64,000 nt of DNA from Sulfitobacter geojensis (GCF_000622325.1 NZ_JASE01000005.1:744001-808000); one strand, 5' to 3'. Shown: positions 49,340 through 58,723, counted from the stretch's first letter. Notes: generated from the sequence alone by a model not told the origin. Numbers and translations: made by a program.

Positions 49340-50368
49340 ATGACCAGTGCATCCTCACCGCTATATTCCACGGTTTCCCGTCAGTTCATCGCGGACTGGC
49401 TGGATGCCTTGCGCCCTTTGTGCACGGGTGATCAATTTGCGTCGCTTTTGCAGCGGTCCGAGCTGCTGGTCGGGCAGAACCTGCCGCATGGTCGGGTCAC
49501 GCTGGATCAGATTGTTTGCCTTTATCAATTGGCAGCTGTTGAAACAGGGGACGAGATGATGGGACTTTGGTCGCGTCCCATCCGCCCACGGGCCTTGCAG
49601 CATTTGCTGACCTCTGTGCGCGAGGCGACCTCGCTTTCCTCGGCGCTCTACCGATTTTCGACGTTCTGGAACCTGCTGCTTGATGATTATCAGTTCGATC
49701 TGGTGGAAACGCATACCACAGTGCAGCTGCGGCTTATGCCGCAAGCGGACAGAACAGCGCAGCGGTTCGGGCATATGTTGATCCTCAAGCTGGCACATGG
49801 GTTGATGTCTTGGCTGGCCAGATATGAAGTGCCTGTTCAGGCGGTGGATTTTGCTTTTGCGCGGCCTGCGTTCGACGAAGATTATGCCGTTATCTTTCCC
49901 GCGCCGGTGACGTTCGATTGCGACGCCACGGCACTTTCTTTTAATCTGGCCGCACTCGGGCCGGTTCAGGTGCGCAGTGCGGATGACCTGGACTTTTTTC
50001 TGCACAATGCGCCGCGCGACTGGATCTTTACGCGCTCCAGCGATCACACGCAGTCATTGCGGCTGCGCGCCTTTCTAAGTCAAACCGGCTGGGAGCATGC
50101 AAACCTGACAGCGGCTGCGCGGGCCATGCACATGACGCCGCGCACCTTGATCCGCAAGCTTGAGGCGGACGGCACGTCGTTTCAATACATCAAGGACGGT
50201 CTGCGCCGCGACATCGCGATCCGTCACCTGCAAGCCGGCCAAAGCAGTGTTGAGGGCATCGCGCAAATGATCGGGTTTTCCTCCGCCGCCAGTTTTCACA
50301 AAGCTTTTCACAGGTGGACGGGAAACACGCCCGGTTCTTACAGAAAGCGGCAGGATGCCGAAGGCTGA
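49340..50368 (+). CDS. AraC-family transcriptional regulator
   Basis: A 342-residue regulator. Residues 1-230 form an AraC_binding_2-like sensing domain (LLVGQNLPHGRVTLDQI, LRLMPQADRTAQRFG). The last 100 residues carry the double helix-turn-helix: WEHANLTAAARAMHMTPRTLIRKL and IEGIAQMIGFSSAASFHKAFHRWTG-like. The start is uncertain because a GTG at 49289 lies in the mscL terminator; ATG 49340 is preferred. It lies just upstream of an acyl-CoA dehydrogenase and may control it. Confidence 0.9.
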   Translation: MTSASSPLYSTVSRQFIADWLDALRPLCTGDQFASLLQRSELLVGQNLPHGRVTLDQIVCLYQLAAVETGDEMMGLWSRPIRPRALQHLLTSVREATSLSSALYRFSTFWNLLLDDYQFDLVETHTTVQLRLMPQADRTAQRFGHMLILKLAHGLMSWLARYEVPVQAVDFAFARPAFDEDYAVIFPAPVTFDCDATALSFNLAALGPVQVRSADDLDFFLHNAPRDWIFTRSSDHTQSLRLRAFLSQTGWEHANLTAAARAMHMTPRTLIRKLEADGTSFQYIKDGLRRDIAIRHLQAGQSSVEGIAQMIGFSSAASFHKAFHRWTGNTPGSYRKRQDAEG

Positions 50369-50547
50369 TTTTGTCACTTTCGGACAAGGCGCTGTCACCT
50401 CGCGAGATAGCTGCCACGTGTTTAAGTTGATATTTTGTAACGAGAAACGAAAGATTTGCTAAGAAAACAGGCCCCCTGTGCATGTCGTCAACCGTTCCGT
50501 TCGGTTGGCGATATGTGACAGGTGTTGCCATGAAAAGGACCATTCGA

Positions 50548-51723
50548 ATGTCTGACAAACTGGATAAAATTCTCGCCGCGGCCCATGATCATGCGACCAA
50601 TGTCATCGCACCCAATGTGGACAGCTGGAACGCTGCAAAGACTTGGCCGCGCGAGGCCTCCAATATGGCGGGGGACGCTGGCCTGACCGGTCTCTATGCC
50701 CCCGAAGAATGGGGCGGTCAGGGGTTGCCGTTGTCCGAAGGTATTCAGGTTTACGAACAGCTTGGTCTGGGCGACGGGGCTTATGCTTTTGCCATCTCGA
50801 TGCACAATATCTGCACCTTTGCAGGCTGCGGATATGGCGCCGATGCGTTCAAGGAAACCTGGGCGCGTGATTTGACCTCGGGGCGTAAGCTGGCGAATTT
50901 TGCACTGACCGAGCCGCAGTCGGGGTCCGATCCGATGCAGATGTACACACGTGCGCAGATCAACGGGGACGGGACATGGACGATCAGCGGCGCAAAAGCA
51001 TGGGTCAGTTTGGCGACCGAGGCGGATATCTACTTTGCCGTGGTCAAGACCAGCGATGCGCCCGGACACAAGGACATGGCGATGATCGCCATTCCCGCCG
51101 ATGCACCGGGGATCAGTTTTGGCCCGCGTTACGACACGCCCTCCTATAACTTCCTGCCCTTGTCGGAGATGTATTTCGACAAGGTCGTGGTCAGTGAAGA
51201 CAACATCATCCTTCCCATCGGGCAGGGGTTGCAAGGGTCGCTTATGGCGATCGACATTGCACGGGTTTCCATTGCGTCGGGGTGCTGTGGACTGATGCAG
51301 GCGGCACTGGATACCGCGCTGTCCTATTCCAAGAACCGCAAGATGTTCGGGGGCAAGAACCTTGATCTGGACGGCATTCAATGGATGCTGGGCGAGGTTG
51401 CGACCGATCTCGAAGCTTCCAAGCTGCTGTATCGCAAAGCCGCCGAAGCGCTGGGCACACCGGAAGGGCCGTTGATGGCGGCGCATGCAAAACGGTTTGT
51501 GCCGGATGCGGCGGTGAAGGCTGCCAACACCTGTACGCAAGTGCTTGGCGGTATGGGGCTTTTGCAGCCTTACGGGCTGGACCGGCTGTCACGGCTGGCG
51601 CAGATGCTGCGGATTGTAGATGGCACAACAGAAATCAGCCGTGTGGTCATCGGGCGTGCCCTGCAAAAGCGGGCTGCAGGCTTGCCGGATCTGCCGGTGC
51701 CAAAAGGCTTTGGCGAGACCTGA
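50548..51723 (+). CDS. Acyl-CoA dehydrogenase family protein
   Basis: A 391-residue flavoprotein. The N-domain has [19 protein letters not shown], the middle domain has [14 protein letters not shown] (FAD-binding), and the C-domain [20 protein letters not shown]. The catalytic-base segment reads [19 protein letters not shown], where most acyl-CoA dehydrogenases have YEGT; here Asp replaces the Glu. The ATG at 50548 has AAAGGA at a sensible distance; a longer frame to 50482 is less likely. Adjacent to AraC. Substrate unknown; could be an amino-acid or fatty-acid catabolic enzyme or a close non-dehydrogenase relative. Confidence 0.9.
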   Translation: MSDKLDKILAAAHDHATNVIAPNVDSWNAAKTWPREASNMAGDAGLTGLYAPEEWGGQGLPLSEGIQVYEQLGLGDGAYAFAISMHNICTFAGCGYGADAFKETWARDLTSGRKLANFALTEPQSGSDPMQMYTRAQINGDGTWTISGAKAWVSLATEADIYFAVVKTSDAPGHKDMAMIAIPADAPGISFGPRYDTPSYNFLPLSEMYFDKVVVSEDNIILPIGQGLQGSLMAIDIARVSIASGCCGLMQAALDTALSYSKNRKMFGGKNLDLDGIQWMLGEVATDLEASKLLYRKAAEALGTPEGPLMAAHAKRFVPDAAVKAANTCTQVLGGMGLLQPYGLDRLSRLAQMLRIVDGTTEISRVVIGRALQKRAAGLPDLPVPKGFGET

Positions 51724-51790
51724 AGCGGCACGGTCCTTACCGCCCTGCGCTAACGCGATCACACGGAGATGATCGACGGTATAAAGCTTT

Positions 51791-51830
51791 GCGGACCAGC
51801 CGGTTAGGGACGGCTGGTCCGCATTTTTTT
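51791..51830 (+). terminator. Intrinsic terminator after the acyl-CoA dehydrogenase
   Basis: An 11-bp stem GCGGACCAGCC (51791-51801) with GGCTGGTCCGC (51812-51822) and a ten-base loop, followed by eight T. Confidence 0.92.
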
Positions 51831-51920
51831 TACATGTCGCCCGTTAGACCCATTTTTGGTATCGGACTTGGCGCGTATGCGCCGCCACGACTTGGTTTGA
51901 TCCACTTATGGCGGGGGTGC

Positions 51921-52685
51921 CTAGCGACCCATCCAGCCGCCGTCCACCGTGAGGATTTCACCGTTCACATAATCCGCGGCTTTAGACGCAAGGAAAACCG
52001 CAGGGCCCCCGAAATCTTCGGGTGTGCCCCAACGACCCGCTGGAATGCGCTCCAGAATTGCCTTGTAGCGATCCGCATCATTGCGCAAGGCTTCGGTGTT
52101 GTCCGTCGCGATGTACCCCGGTGCGATGGCATTGACGTTCACGCCCTTGCCAGCCCATTCGTTCGCCAGCGCTTTGGTCAGCTGACCGATGCCGCCCTTG
52201 GAAGCCGCATAGCCCGGCACCGTAATGCCCCCCTGAAATGTCAGCAGCGACGCGGTAAAGATGATTTTGCCTGCGCCCCGTTCAACCATGCCCCGACCAA
52301 TTTCGCGGCTAAGCACAAATTGCGCCGACAGGTTCACCTCGATCACCTCGTCCCAGATGTCGTCCCCATGCTCGGCAGCGGGTGCGCGACGGATCGTGCC
52401 GGCGTTGTTGATCAGGATATCGGGGGCGACGCCATCTTTTTCCAGCTGCGCGATAAAGCCGGTCAGTGCCGCACGGTCGCCAAAATCACATTGATACGCC
52501 TTGAAGGACCGGCCTAAATCCGTGACCGCCTTGCCGACATCGCTGCCCTCAAGTTCAAGTGAGGCGCTGACGCCGATGATATCTGCGCCAGCTGCTGCCA
52601 AGGCCTCGGCGATGCCGCGCCCGATGCCACGTTTGCATCCGGTAACGAGGGCCGTCTTGCCGGACAGATCAAACAGGTTTGTCAT
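51921..52685 (-). CDS. kduD: SDR oxidoreductase, 2-dehydro-3-deoxy-D-gluconate 5-dehydrogenase-like (KduD)
   Basis: A 254-residue short-chain dehydrogenase. NAD-binding TGCKRGIG at 15-22, catalytic Ser146, Tyr159 and Lys163 (YAASK) are all present; NNAG lies at 93-96. The sequence is closest to the KduD type, which interconverts 2-keto-3-deoxygluconate and its 2,5-diketo form in hexuronate breakdown. Two bases from the zinc dehydrogenase stop, so operon with it under the FadR-type regulator. Confidence 0.85.
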   Translation of the reverse strand: MTNLFDLSGKTALVTGCKRGIGRGIAEALAAAGADIIGVSASLELEGSDVGKAVTDLGRSFKAYQCDFGDRAALTGFIAQLEKDGVAPDILINNAGTIRRAPAAEHGDDIWDEVIEVNLSAQFVLSREIGRGMVERGAGKIIFTASLLTFQGGITVPGYAASKGGIGQLTKALANEWAGKGVNVNAIAPGYIATDNTEALRNDADRYKAILERIPAGRWGTPEDFGGPAVFLASKAADYVNGEILTVDGGWMGR

Positions 52686-52687
52686 TA

Positions 52688-53719
52688 TTATGCTCCTACC
52701 TTGATGAGACTTTTCAGTGCAGTGGGTGACGCGTCGAGCGCCTCGAACGCTTTTTGGATGTCGGCCAGCGGCGCGACATCGGTGATGATGGTTTCGGCGT
52801 CGATTTCACCGCCCGCGACCAGCTGGATCGCCTTGTCATAGTCTTGCGGTTCGTAAACGCGGGCCCCTTTCAGCTCCAGTTCGCGCCAGAAGAACTGGAA
52901 CATGTCGATCTGCGGTTTCTGTGCATGGATGGCCACCATCACAATCCGCGCACGCACCGCGGCCACCGCTGTCATCGCGTCAACACCGGGCTGGCTGCCC
53001 GACACTTCGAACACCACATCGGCACCCTTGTTGCCGGTACGTTTCTGGATCGTTTCGACCAGATCCTCCTTGGCGGGGTTCACCGTGTCAAAACCCATCT
53101 TGGCCGCGATGGCCAAACGGTTTTCATTCACCTCCGAGATAATAACATTGCCCCCCGCCGCACGCGCCACTGCGGCGACCAGCACACCGATGGGGCCGCC
53201 GCCGATGATCACCGCATCCTCGCCTTTGGTCAGCCCCGACAGGCGCACATCATGACAGGCAACAGCCACAGGTTCGATCAGCGCCGCGTGATCCAGCCGC
53301 ATATCATCGGGCAGCGTGTGGATGGTATGCGCAGGCACGGTCCAGATTTCCTGAAAGGCACCATGGGTGTCGAGGCCAAGAAATTTGAGGTTGTGACAGA
53401 TGTGTTGGTGGCCGGCGTCGCAGGCCGGACAATCACCGCAATGATCCAAGGGACGCACGACGACTTTCTGGCCTTTTGCAAGACCGTCGACACCCGCGCC
53501 AACGGCGTCGATGGTGCCGGACATTTCATGCCCGATCACACGTTCAAAACCGATACGTGCATCCATGTTGCCGTGAAACACGTGCATGTCCGTACCGCAA
53601 ATCCCGCAGTAGGCGATGCGCACCGCGACTTCGCCCTTGGCGGGCGGGGCTGCGTCAATCGTTTCGACCGAGAAACGGTGATCGCCACGGTAGAAAGCTG
53701 CGGTAATTTGGTTTGACAT
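52688..53719 (-). CDS. Zinc-dependent medium-chain alcohol dehydrogenase (sugar-acid type)
   Basis: A 343-residue enzyme of the threonine/sorbitol dehydrogenase type. Catalytic zinc: Cys in YCGICGTDMH and the GHEMSGTI histidine-glutamate motif; structural zinc: C-GD-C-PA-C-DAGHQHI-C. The Rossmann motif GGGPIGVLVAAVARAAGG follows. The ATG at 53719 follows AGGGAAA; a longer frame to 53980 overlaps the regulator and is rejected. With kduD and an enolase-superfamily dehydratase, it probably oxidises a sugar acid or polyol (e.g. L-gulonate, galactonate, altronate). Confidence 0.88.
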   Translation of the reverse strand: MSNQITAAFYRGDHRFSVETIDAAPPAKGEVAVRIAYCGICGTDMHVFHGNMDARIGFERVIGHEMSGTIDAVGAGVDGLAKGQKVVVRPLDHCGDCPACDAGHQHICHNLKFLGLDTHGAFQEIWTVPAHTIHTLPDDMRLDHAALIEPVAVACHDVRLSGLTKGEDAVIIGGGPIGVLVAAVARAAGGNVIISEVNENRLAIAAKMGFDTVNPAKEDLVETIQKRTGNKGADVVFEVSGSQPGVDAMTAVAAVRARIVMVAIHAQKPQIDMFQFFWRELELKGARVYEPQDYDKAIQLVAGGEIDAETIITDVAPLADIQKAFEALDASPTALKSLIKVGA

Positions 53720-53760
53720 GACAATTTCCCTTTTGGTGCTGGCGGAGTTCATCCTCTGCT

Positions 53761-53775
53761 TTTGGTAAGACCAAA
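53761..53775. promoter_or_regulatory. FadR/GntR-type operator upstream of the dehydrogenase-kduD operon
   Basis: TTTGGTAAGACCAAA, a perfect 6-3-6 inverted repeat 42 bases upstream of the dehydrogenase start. The same half-sites recur at 54722 and 54785 near the regulator and the enolase-superfamily gene, and TNGGTNNNACCNA is a usual GntR-type shape. Confidence 0.65.
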
Positions 53776-53943
53776 TATAAGGGGGCGAGTCAATTGTGCT
53801 CTCCATTTGTCTCAAGTCCGGCGGCTTGCCTTCTTTGGACATACCAATTTTATGCGCGCGGCCCGCGCGTTCCGGTGATGCCGCCTGTCGTCGCGAAAAC
53901 GGGGGGGGCGGCGCAGCAGGTTTTCGGAGTGCGTTGGGGGGTG

Positions 53944-54678
53944 TTAAAGATCGTCGAAACTGCGCTTTACCTGATCCCAAGCGGATTCAAGGTGGGCGCG
54001 CAATGCGTCCTCTGCGCGATCGGGATCGCGGTCCAGAATTGCATCAAGAATGCTTTTATGGGCTTCGAAGTTCGTGCGATTGCGTTCGGGATCTCGCGGC
54101 ATCTGTCGCCAGCGGACATCCAGCCAATCGGAAAACGCGGTGTGGATCGCGGGAAACACGGGGTTGTCGACAACGTCGTAAAGCAGTCTGTGAAACGCGC
54201 GGTCGGTTTCATAGAATGCCAGCGAATCGTCGATGCTGTCTTCGTTCGATTTCAGAGCGGCCTTCAGGCGGGCAATCTGTTCTTTGCTCGCCTTTTCAGC
54301 AGCAAGCCGGACAAGGCCCGCTTCGACAAAAATGCGCAGGTCGAAAATTTGGCGGGTGCCGCCACTGGCGTGTGTCAGATGCCCGACAAGCCCGCCCAAC
54401 ATGCCCAGAACAGTGCCGACATCCGGCGTGCGCACCATTGGCCGGTGACGCGGCGCGGCTTTCACCAACCCTTTGCCCTCAAGAATCTTGACGGCTTCGC
54501 GGGCAACCGGACGGCTGACTTTCATCTGTTCGACGATGCTGCGTTCGGCGGGCAGGGATTGCCCGTTCTTCAACTCGCCCGAAAAGATCTGTGCCTCGAT
54601 TGCGGACACGACTGTCGCGACTGCGCTTTGATCACGCAGCGGCTTTTTACACGGTGTTTCAGGTGTTTCACTAGCCAT
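53944..54678 (-). CDS. FadR/GntR-family transcriptional regulator
   Basis: A 244-residue repressor. The winged helix runs to about residue 85 (GELKNGQSLPAERSIVEQMKVSRPVAREAVKILEGKGLV) and an FCD ligand-binding domain from about 100 (FDLRIFVEAGLVRLAAEKAS, FHRLLYDVVDNP). FCD proteins sense carboxylates such as sugar acids. The ATG at 54678 was chosen; a longer frame to 54741 crosses the operator. Divergent from the enolase-superfamily gene with operators in between, so it likely regulates both sides. Confidence 0.93.
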   Translation of the reverse strand: MASETPETPCKKPLRDQSAVATVVSAIEAQIFSGELKNGQSLPAERSIVEQMKVSRPVAREAVKILEGKGLVKAAPRHRPMVRTPDVGTVLGMLGGLVGHLTHASGGTRQIFDLRIFVEAGLVRLAAEKASKEQIARLKAALKSNEDSIDDSLAFYETDRAFHRLLYDVVDNPVFPAIHTAFSDWLDVRWRQMPRDPERNRTNFEAHKSILDAILDRDPDRAEDALRAHLESAWDQVKRSFDDL

Positions 54679-54721
54679 TGACGCAGTTTCCCACGGATGC
54701 AGAAGCTTATCAATCACGATT

Positions 54722-54736
54722 ATTGGATAGACCAAA
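54722..54736. promoter_or_regulatory. FadR-type operator near the regulator start
   Basis: ATTGGATAGACCAAA, matching the conserved half ACCAAA and the TTGG arm at the same 6-3-6 spacing; 44 bases upstream of the regulator. Confidence 0.5.
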
Positions 54737-54757
54737 TGCAAGTTAGTGGACCTATCG

Positions 54758-54799
54758 TTGACAGAAATAGGCGGTGCTGCATACTATGGTCTGACCAAA
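54758..54799 (+). promoter_or_regulatory. Promoter with overlapping operator for the enolase-superfamily gene
   Basis: TTGACA (54758-54763) and TACTAT (54782-54787) with 18-base spacing. TATGGTCTGACCAAA (54785-54799), a 6-3-6 operator with one mismatch, overlaps the -10, as expected for repression. Confidence 0.65.
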
Positions 54800-54827
54800 C
54801 AAACTAATCCGGCGTGGGAGTGGCGGT

Positions 54828-55925
54828 ATGGCGAAGATCACGAAAATGGACAGTCACCTGTTTGCGCTGCCGCTTAAGGAAGTGCTGAGCGACGCCATGC
54901 ATGGCGATCATACGTTCTTTGAGCTGGTCATCGTAAGACTTGAGCTTGCGGATGGGACCAGTGGTACGGGCTATACCTATACCGGTGGTAAGGGCGGGCA
55001 TGCGATCAAGGCGATGATCGACCATGATCTAAAGCCGTGGCTGATCGGTTCCGATGCGGGCGATATTCCGGCGCTTTACGAACAGATGGGGCGTCATATC
55101 CACTATGTCGGGCGTGGCGGGATTGACAGTTTTGCAATCGCGGCCATCGACATCGCGCTTTGGGATGCCCAGTGCCGCCAGCTTGGCAAGCCGTTGTGGC
55201 AGGTTGCAGGGGGCACTGCGGACCGGTGTGCCGCCTATCGGGGCGGGATTGATCTGAACTACCCCCTGCCCAAACTGCTGGACAGCGTGCGCGGTTATAT
55301 CGAACAGGGATTTAATGGCGTTAAGATTAAGGTGGGCAAACCGGATCTTGCGGAGGATCTTGAACGTGCACGTGCCGTAATTGATCTGATCGGTCCCGAT
55401 GTGGATTTCATGGTCGATGCCAATTACTCCATGTCTCTTGCACAAGCCATCACTGCCGCCCATGCGTTTCACGACCTTGGTGTTGTCTGGTTCGAAGAGC
55501 CGATAGAGCCTGACGATTATGCCGGTTACGGCCATATCGCAGAGGTGACAGGCTGTCCGCTTGCCATGGGGGAAAACCTGCACACAGAGCAGGAATTCCG
55601 CCACGCGTTCGACAATTCGCGCTTGTCCTATGTCCAACCGGACGCGTCCAATTGTCGGGGCATTACCGGTTGGCTGGCGATTGCTGAAATGTCGCGCGAC
55701 GCCGGCATTCCGGTTTGCAGTCACGGCATGCAGGAACTTCACGTCAGTCTTGTCTCGGCCCAGCCGAACGCAGGGCAGATCGAAGTGCACAGCTTTCCGA
55801 TTGATGAATACACGCATCGCCCTCTTGTGATCGAGGATCACATGGCCGTTGCCCCGTCGATACCCGGTATCGGGGTCGAATTTGATTGGGAAAAGCTGCG
55901 GCGCGCGCATATGCCGACGAAATAG
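54828..55925 (+). CDS. Mandelate racemase/muconate lactonizing enzyme family protein (sugar-acid dehydratase)
   Basis: A 365-residue enolase-superfamily enzyme. Catalytic Lys pair in VKIKVG (Lys166, Lys168), metal ligands Asp197 (VDANYS), Glu223 (WFEEPIEP) and Glu249 (GENLHT), and the general acid/base His299 (CSHGMQE) are present. It fits an acid-sugar dehydratase, with the neighbouring dehydrogenases completing a hexonate or hexuronate route. The exact substrate cannot be predicted. ATG 54828 follows GGGAG. Divergent from the regulator. Confidence 0.9.
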   Translation: MAKITKMDSHLFALPLKEVLSDAMHGDHTFFELVIVRLELADGTSGTGYTYTGGKGGHAIKAMIDHDLKPWLIGSDAGDIPALYEQMGRHIHYVGRGGIDSFAIAAIDIALWDAQCRQLGKPLWQVAGGTADRCAAYRGGIDLNYPLPKLLDSVRGYIEQGFNGVKIKVGKPDLAEDLERARAVIDLIGPDVDFMVDANYSMSLAQAITAAHAFHDLGVVWFEEPIEPDDYAGYGHIAEVTGCPLAMGENLHTEQEFRHAFDNSRLSYVQPDASNCRGITGWLAIAEMSRDAGIPVCSHGMQELHVSLVSAQPNAGQIEVHSFPIDEYTHRPLVIEDHMAVAPSIPGIGVEFDWEKLRRAHMPTK

Positions 55926-56003
55926 GGGCAGGTTGCGGCGCCAAACGCGTGTTCGTCGAGGCAAAGCGCAGGGGGATGACCCGCCGCGCTTTGCCTGATT
56001 TCA

Positions 56004-57734
56004 TCAAACCCCGGCAACGCGTTCGATCAGGGTTTCAGCGGAGCGCATGCCTGCGATCACGTGGTTCTGCCCACGCACCAGTTGAGTGCGTCCGAACCCC
56101 TGCAAATCTGCCGGTGTCGCGGCGATTTTGCTGGCCTGATCCAAGGCGGGCAGGGGCGGGATGGTCAGCGCAGGGTCATGGCGGAACCGGTCCGAGCGGT
56201 TGAAGTTAAGCGGCACCAGAATGCGAGCGAGGTCTTGGATCACGATATTCGCCCGCGCCTCATTGACGGACCCATCGGCGACACCATCGTAGAACGCGTT
56301 AAGCTTGCTCAACAAACTGTTGCTTGCTGCTTTGGCGTCTGAAAGGTCGAACGCATCGCCGGCTTCGGATTGATAGGTCGCCAGCGTGTCCTGAAATTCG
56401 CGGGCCGTCGCGCGCCAGTCCTGCGGCAAGACCGCAGCGTTTGCGTTGCGGAATACGGCGAGCAGGTACACCTTGATGTCGCGTAACAGGATGTCTTTGT
56501 CAGCGATCTCAAGCGTGTCGTTCTCGGTGTGCCATGCAATGTTCATGCCACAGCCACCAACAGCGTAATATCCCAGTTCTTCGCGGTGTGCGTCTGTCAT
56601 GGCAGAGGACAGCATAAGGTAACCGGACAAGCCGATGTTGTTGAAAGAATAGTCGCCCGCGCGGTGGGGGCGTTCGGAATGCAATTCCTTGCCGCAAACG
56701 TCCTTAATCACCTGTGCCAGATAATCGTGGTTCTCCGACATGACAGACACATTCAGGAATTCCGTGGCCCAGCGGCAGCCGGGGCTGTCACAGTTCACTT
56801 GCGCCACGCAGTTGGCGTCCAGATCCAGCGCGAAGGTGTCGGAATACCATGTGGATCCCGCGTAACGGCCGGTGGAGTGCCCGGGCCACCAGACGATTTT
56901 GACCGTGCGACGCAGCTTGTCCTTGTTGGCCCACAATACACGGGCGATTTCCAGCATGCTGGCGTCACCGGTTGCGTTGTCGCCGACACCCACATCCCAA
57001 CTGTCGAGGTGGCCGTGCAGCAGCACGTATTTCTCTGGCTCTTCAGTGCCCGGGATCGTGATTTCAGGCAGTTTTGAGGTGAACCAGCCTTCTTCCATCT
57101 CGGTAAAGATCGTGGCTTCACCACCGGCCTCAGCAATTGCACGCAGGGCCTGACCGCTTTCGAAATTGACCGCGGCGGCGGGAATGGTTGGCTTGTTCGG
57201 CAGATCATCCGTGCCGGGCGTGCCCCAGATGGTCGTGCAGATACCCCAGTGGATATCGACGCCGGGGTTGATCGCGATCACACCGATGGCACCGCATGTG
57301 TCCATCAACGAAATGATCGCGGGGCTGGCGAAACCTTCGGTCAGCACGATCTTGCCGCGCACCTTCGCTTCCATCTCGGCAGAGGCTTCCAACTGGCTTT
57401 CGAACGCGTCTTCCTCGTCCATGTTGGTGGTGCCGGGGATATAGACCAGCGGGCCGCTTAGTCCGTTTGGTGTGTTCACAGCATAGGCAGGAGGCTTGGC
57501 GCGGAACGTTGTGCCATCCGCTTCGACACGCGCCTGACCGGGCAGGCTGAGATAGAGCTCCGGCTCGTGCACCTGAACCTCGACACCATGACCGCGAAGT
57601 GTGTCGACAACTTCATCCATTCCGCGATTGACGTCATCGGGATGCTCGCGCTTGAACGTCGCAAAGCTCTCGACCAAGGCCCAGGGCGCATCGATTGTCA
57701 CCTGTTCAAGCAGGTCTTTTTCTGTCTGGTTCAT
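56004..57734 (-). CDS. M28-family peptidase-like protein with PA domain, lacking the usual Glu pair
   Basis: A 576-residue protein without a signal peptide, so cytosolic. A PA-type insert lies near 90-210 (GKIVLTEGFASPAII, GVIAINPGVDIHWG). Zinc ligands of M28 are visible: His242 and Asp244 in HGHLDSW, Asp252 in GDNATG, Asp316 in NCDSPG and His402 in WHTENDTLE. The position of the catalytic and zinc-bridging Glu-Glu (usual GAEExGLxGS) reads GHSTGRYAGS around 285-294, so the pair is absent. This may be a distinct hydrolase such as an amidase, or a non-catalytic relative. It is next to an IclR gene and a peptide-type importer, with shared operator motifs. Confidence 0.85.
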   Translation of the reverse strand: MNQTEKDLLEQVTIDAPWALVESFATFKREHPDDVNRGMDEVVDTLRGHGVEVQVHEPELYLSLPGQARVEADGTTFRAKPPAYAVNTPNGLSGPLVYIPGTTNMDEEDAFESQLEASAEMEAKVRGKIVLTEGFASPAIISLMDTCGAIGVIAINPGVDIHWGICTTIWGTPGTDDLPNKPTIPAAAVNFESGQALRAIAEAGGEATIFTEMEEGWFTSKLPEITIPGTEEPEKYVLLHGHLDSWDVGVGDNATGDASMLEIARVLWANKDKLRRTVKIVWWPGHSTGRYAGSTWYSDTFALDLDANCVAQVNCDSPGCRWATEFLNVSVMSENHDYLAQVIKDVCGKELHSERPHRAGDYSFNNIGLSGYLMLSSAMTDAHREELGYYAVGGCGMNIAWHTENDTLEIADKDILLRDIKVYLLAVFRNANAAVLPQDWRATAREFQDTLATYQSEAGDAFDLSDAKAASNSLLSKLNAFYDGVADGSVNEARANIVIQDLARILVPLNFNRSDRFRHDPALTIPPLPALDQASKIAATPADLQGFGRTQLVRGQNHVIAGMRSAETLIERVAGV

Positions 57735-57747
57735 TTCTCTCTCCTAT

Positions 57748-57764
57748 GTTTTGCTGAATAAAAC
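57748..57764. promoter_or_regulatory. IclR-type operator upstream of the M28 gene
   Basis: GTTTTGCTGAATAAAAC, a 5-7-5 inverted repeat directly upstream of the M28 gene. The same core CTGAATAAA occurs in the regulator-importer intergenic region at 58683. Confidence 0.55.
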
Positions 57765-57847
57765 AATGTTGCATTTGGTAAAACGCTAGCAGAGAGGTTT
57801 GAGTCGGGCAAGCGGCGCGATTGCCCGAAGGCGCGGTGTTTGGATTT

Positions 57848-58636
57848 TCAGCCGAGGGTGAGCTTTGTGGAGATTTTGTCGGCCGCAGCCTTCACCGCTT
57901 CGATATATGCTTCGCGTCTTTGCTCATCGAGGCGCACGGCGGCACCGGCGATTGAAAGGGCGGCCACCACTTCACCGGATGCGTTAAAGATCGGGGCGGC
58001 GATCGAAAATGCGCCATCATCCAGATCGTTCAGCGCCACATTGTACCCGTTGGCCCGAATCCGGTGCAGGATTTTGCTGAGCTGTTCGGGGTCCGTGATC
58101 GTATGATTCGTGTAGCTGGGCATTTCGGACGTGAGGACGCGGTCTAGAATGGAGGGTTCAGCATAGGCGAGCAACAACATTGAGCCGCCGCCTGCATGCA
58201 ATGGCCCCTTGCGCCCTGTTTGCGCGAACATACGGATCGCGTGCAACCCTTCGCGAGTCGCCAGGGCCAGCGCATAATTCCCTTCGCGGATGACCAGATT
58301 GACGTTTTCGCCAGTTTCATCACGCAACTCGTCCATGATTTGCGGGGCGACATGCAGCAAAGCCCCATCGCGGCCCACGCGTTCGCCCAACAGGGCAACG
58401 CGGTAGCCCAGTGAAAAGGTTGCCCGTTCTGCGTCGCGGTGCACATAACCTGCTTCTTCGAGTGTCTGTAACAGTCTGAAAACGATAGATTTCGTCAGGC
58501 CCATTTCATTGGCCAATGCGGTCACGCCAAGGCCGGGTTTTTCGGCAAGAGCCTCGAGAACATTCAGTGCCCGCCCCACTGCCTCAATTTTATACGATTT
58601 GCGCTGGGCAGGGGGGGTAACTGCATCGTTTGTCAT
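57848..58636 (-). CDS. IclR-family transcriptional regulator
   Basis: A 262-residue regulator. The N-terminal winged helix (residues 15-80: VGRALNVLEALAEKPGLGVTALANEMGLTKSIVFRLLQTLEEAGYV) and the IclR GAF-like effector domain (MDELRDETGENVNLVIREG, DDGAFSIAAPIFNASGEVVAAL) are complete. ATG 58636 follows GGAGCG. It is divergent from the importer operon and on the same strand as the M28 gene downstream, so it probably controls both. Effector unknown. Confidence 0.93.
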   Translation of the reverse strand: MTNDAVTPPAQRKSYKIEAVGRALNVLEALAEKPGLGVTALANEMGLTKSIVFRLLQTLEEAGYVHRDAERATFSLGYRVALLGERVGRDGALLHVAPQIMDELRDETGENVNLVIREGNYALALATREGLHAIRMFAQTGRKGPLHAGGGSMLLLAYAEPSILDRVLTSEMPSYTNHTITDPEQLSKILHRIRANGYNVALNDLDDGAFSIAAPIFNASGEVVAALSIAGAAVRLDEQRREAYIEAVKAAADKISTKLTLG

Positions 58637-58674
58637 GGTCGCTCCAAAAAAGTGTATTGTCTTTTTCGACAATC

Positions 58675-58723
58675 GTGTTTTACTGAATAAAGTAATTTCG
58701 TTCTGTCTCACTCAGTAAAACAC
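58675..58723. promoter_or_regulatory. Long inverted repeat between the IclR gene and the importer operon
   Basis: GTGTTTTACTGA (58675-58686) and its perfect complement TCAGTAAAACAC (58712-58723) flank 25 bases. The left arm runs on into TACTGAATAAAGT, resembling the M28 operator. This fits a pair of IclR dimer sites across a divergent promoter. Confidence 0.65.
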
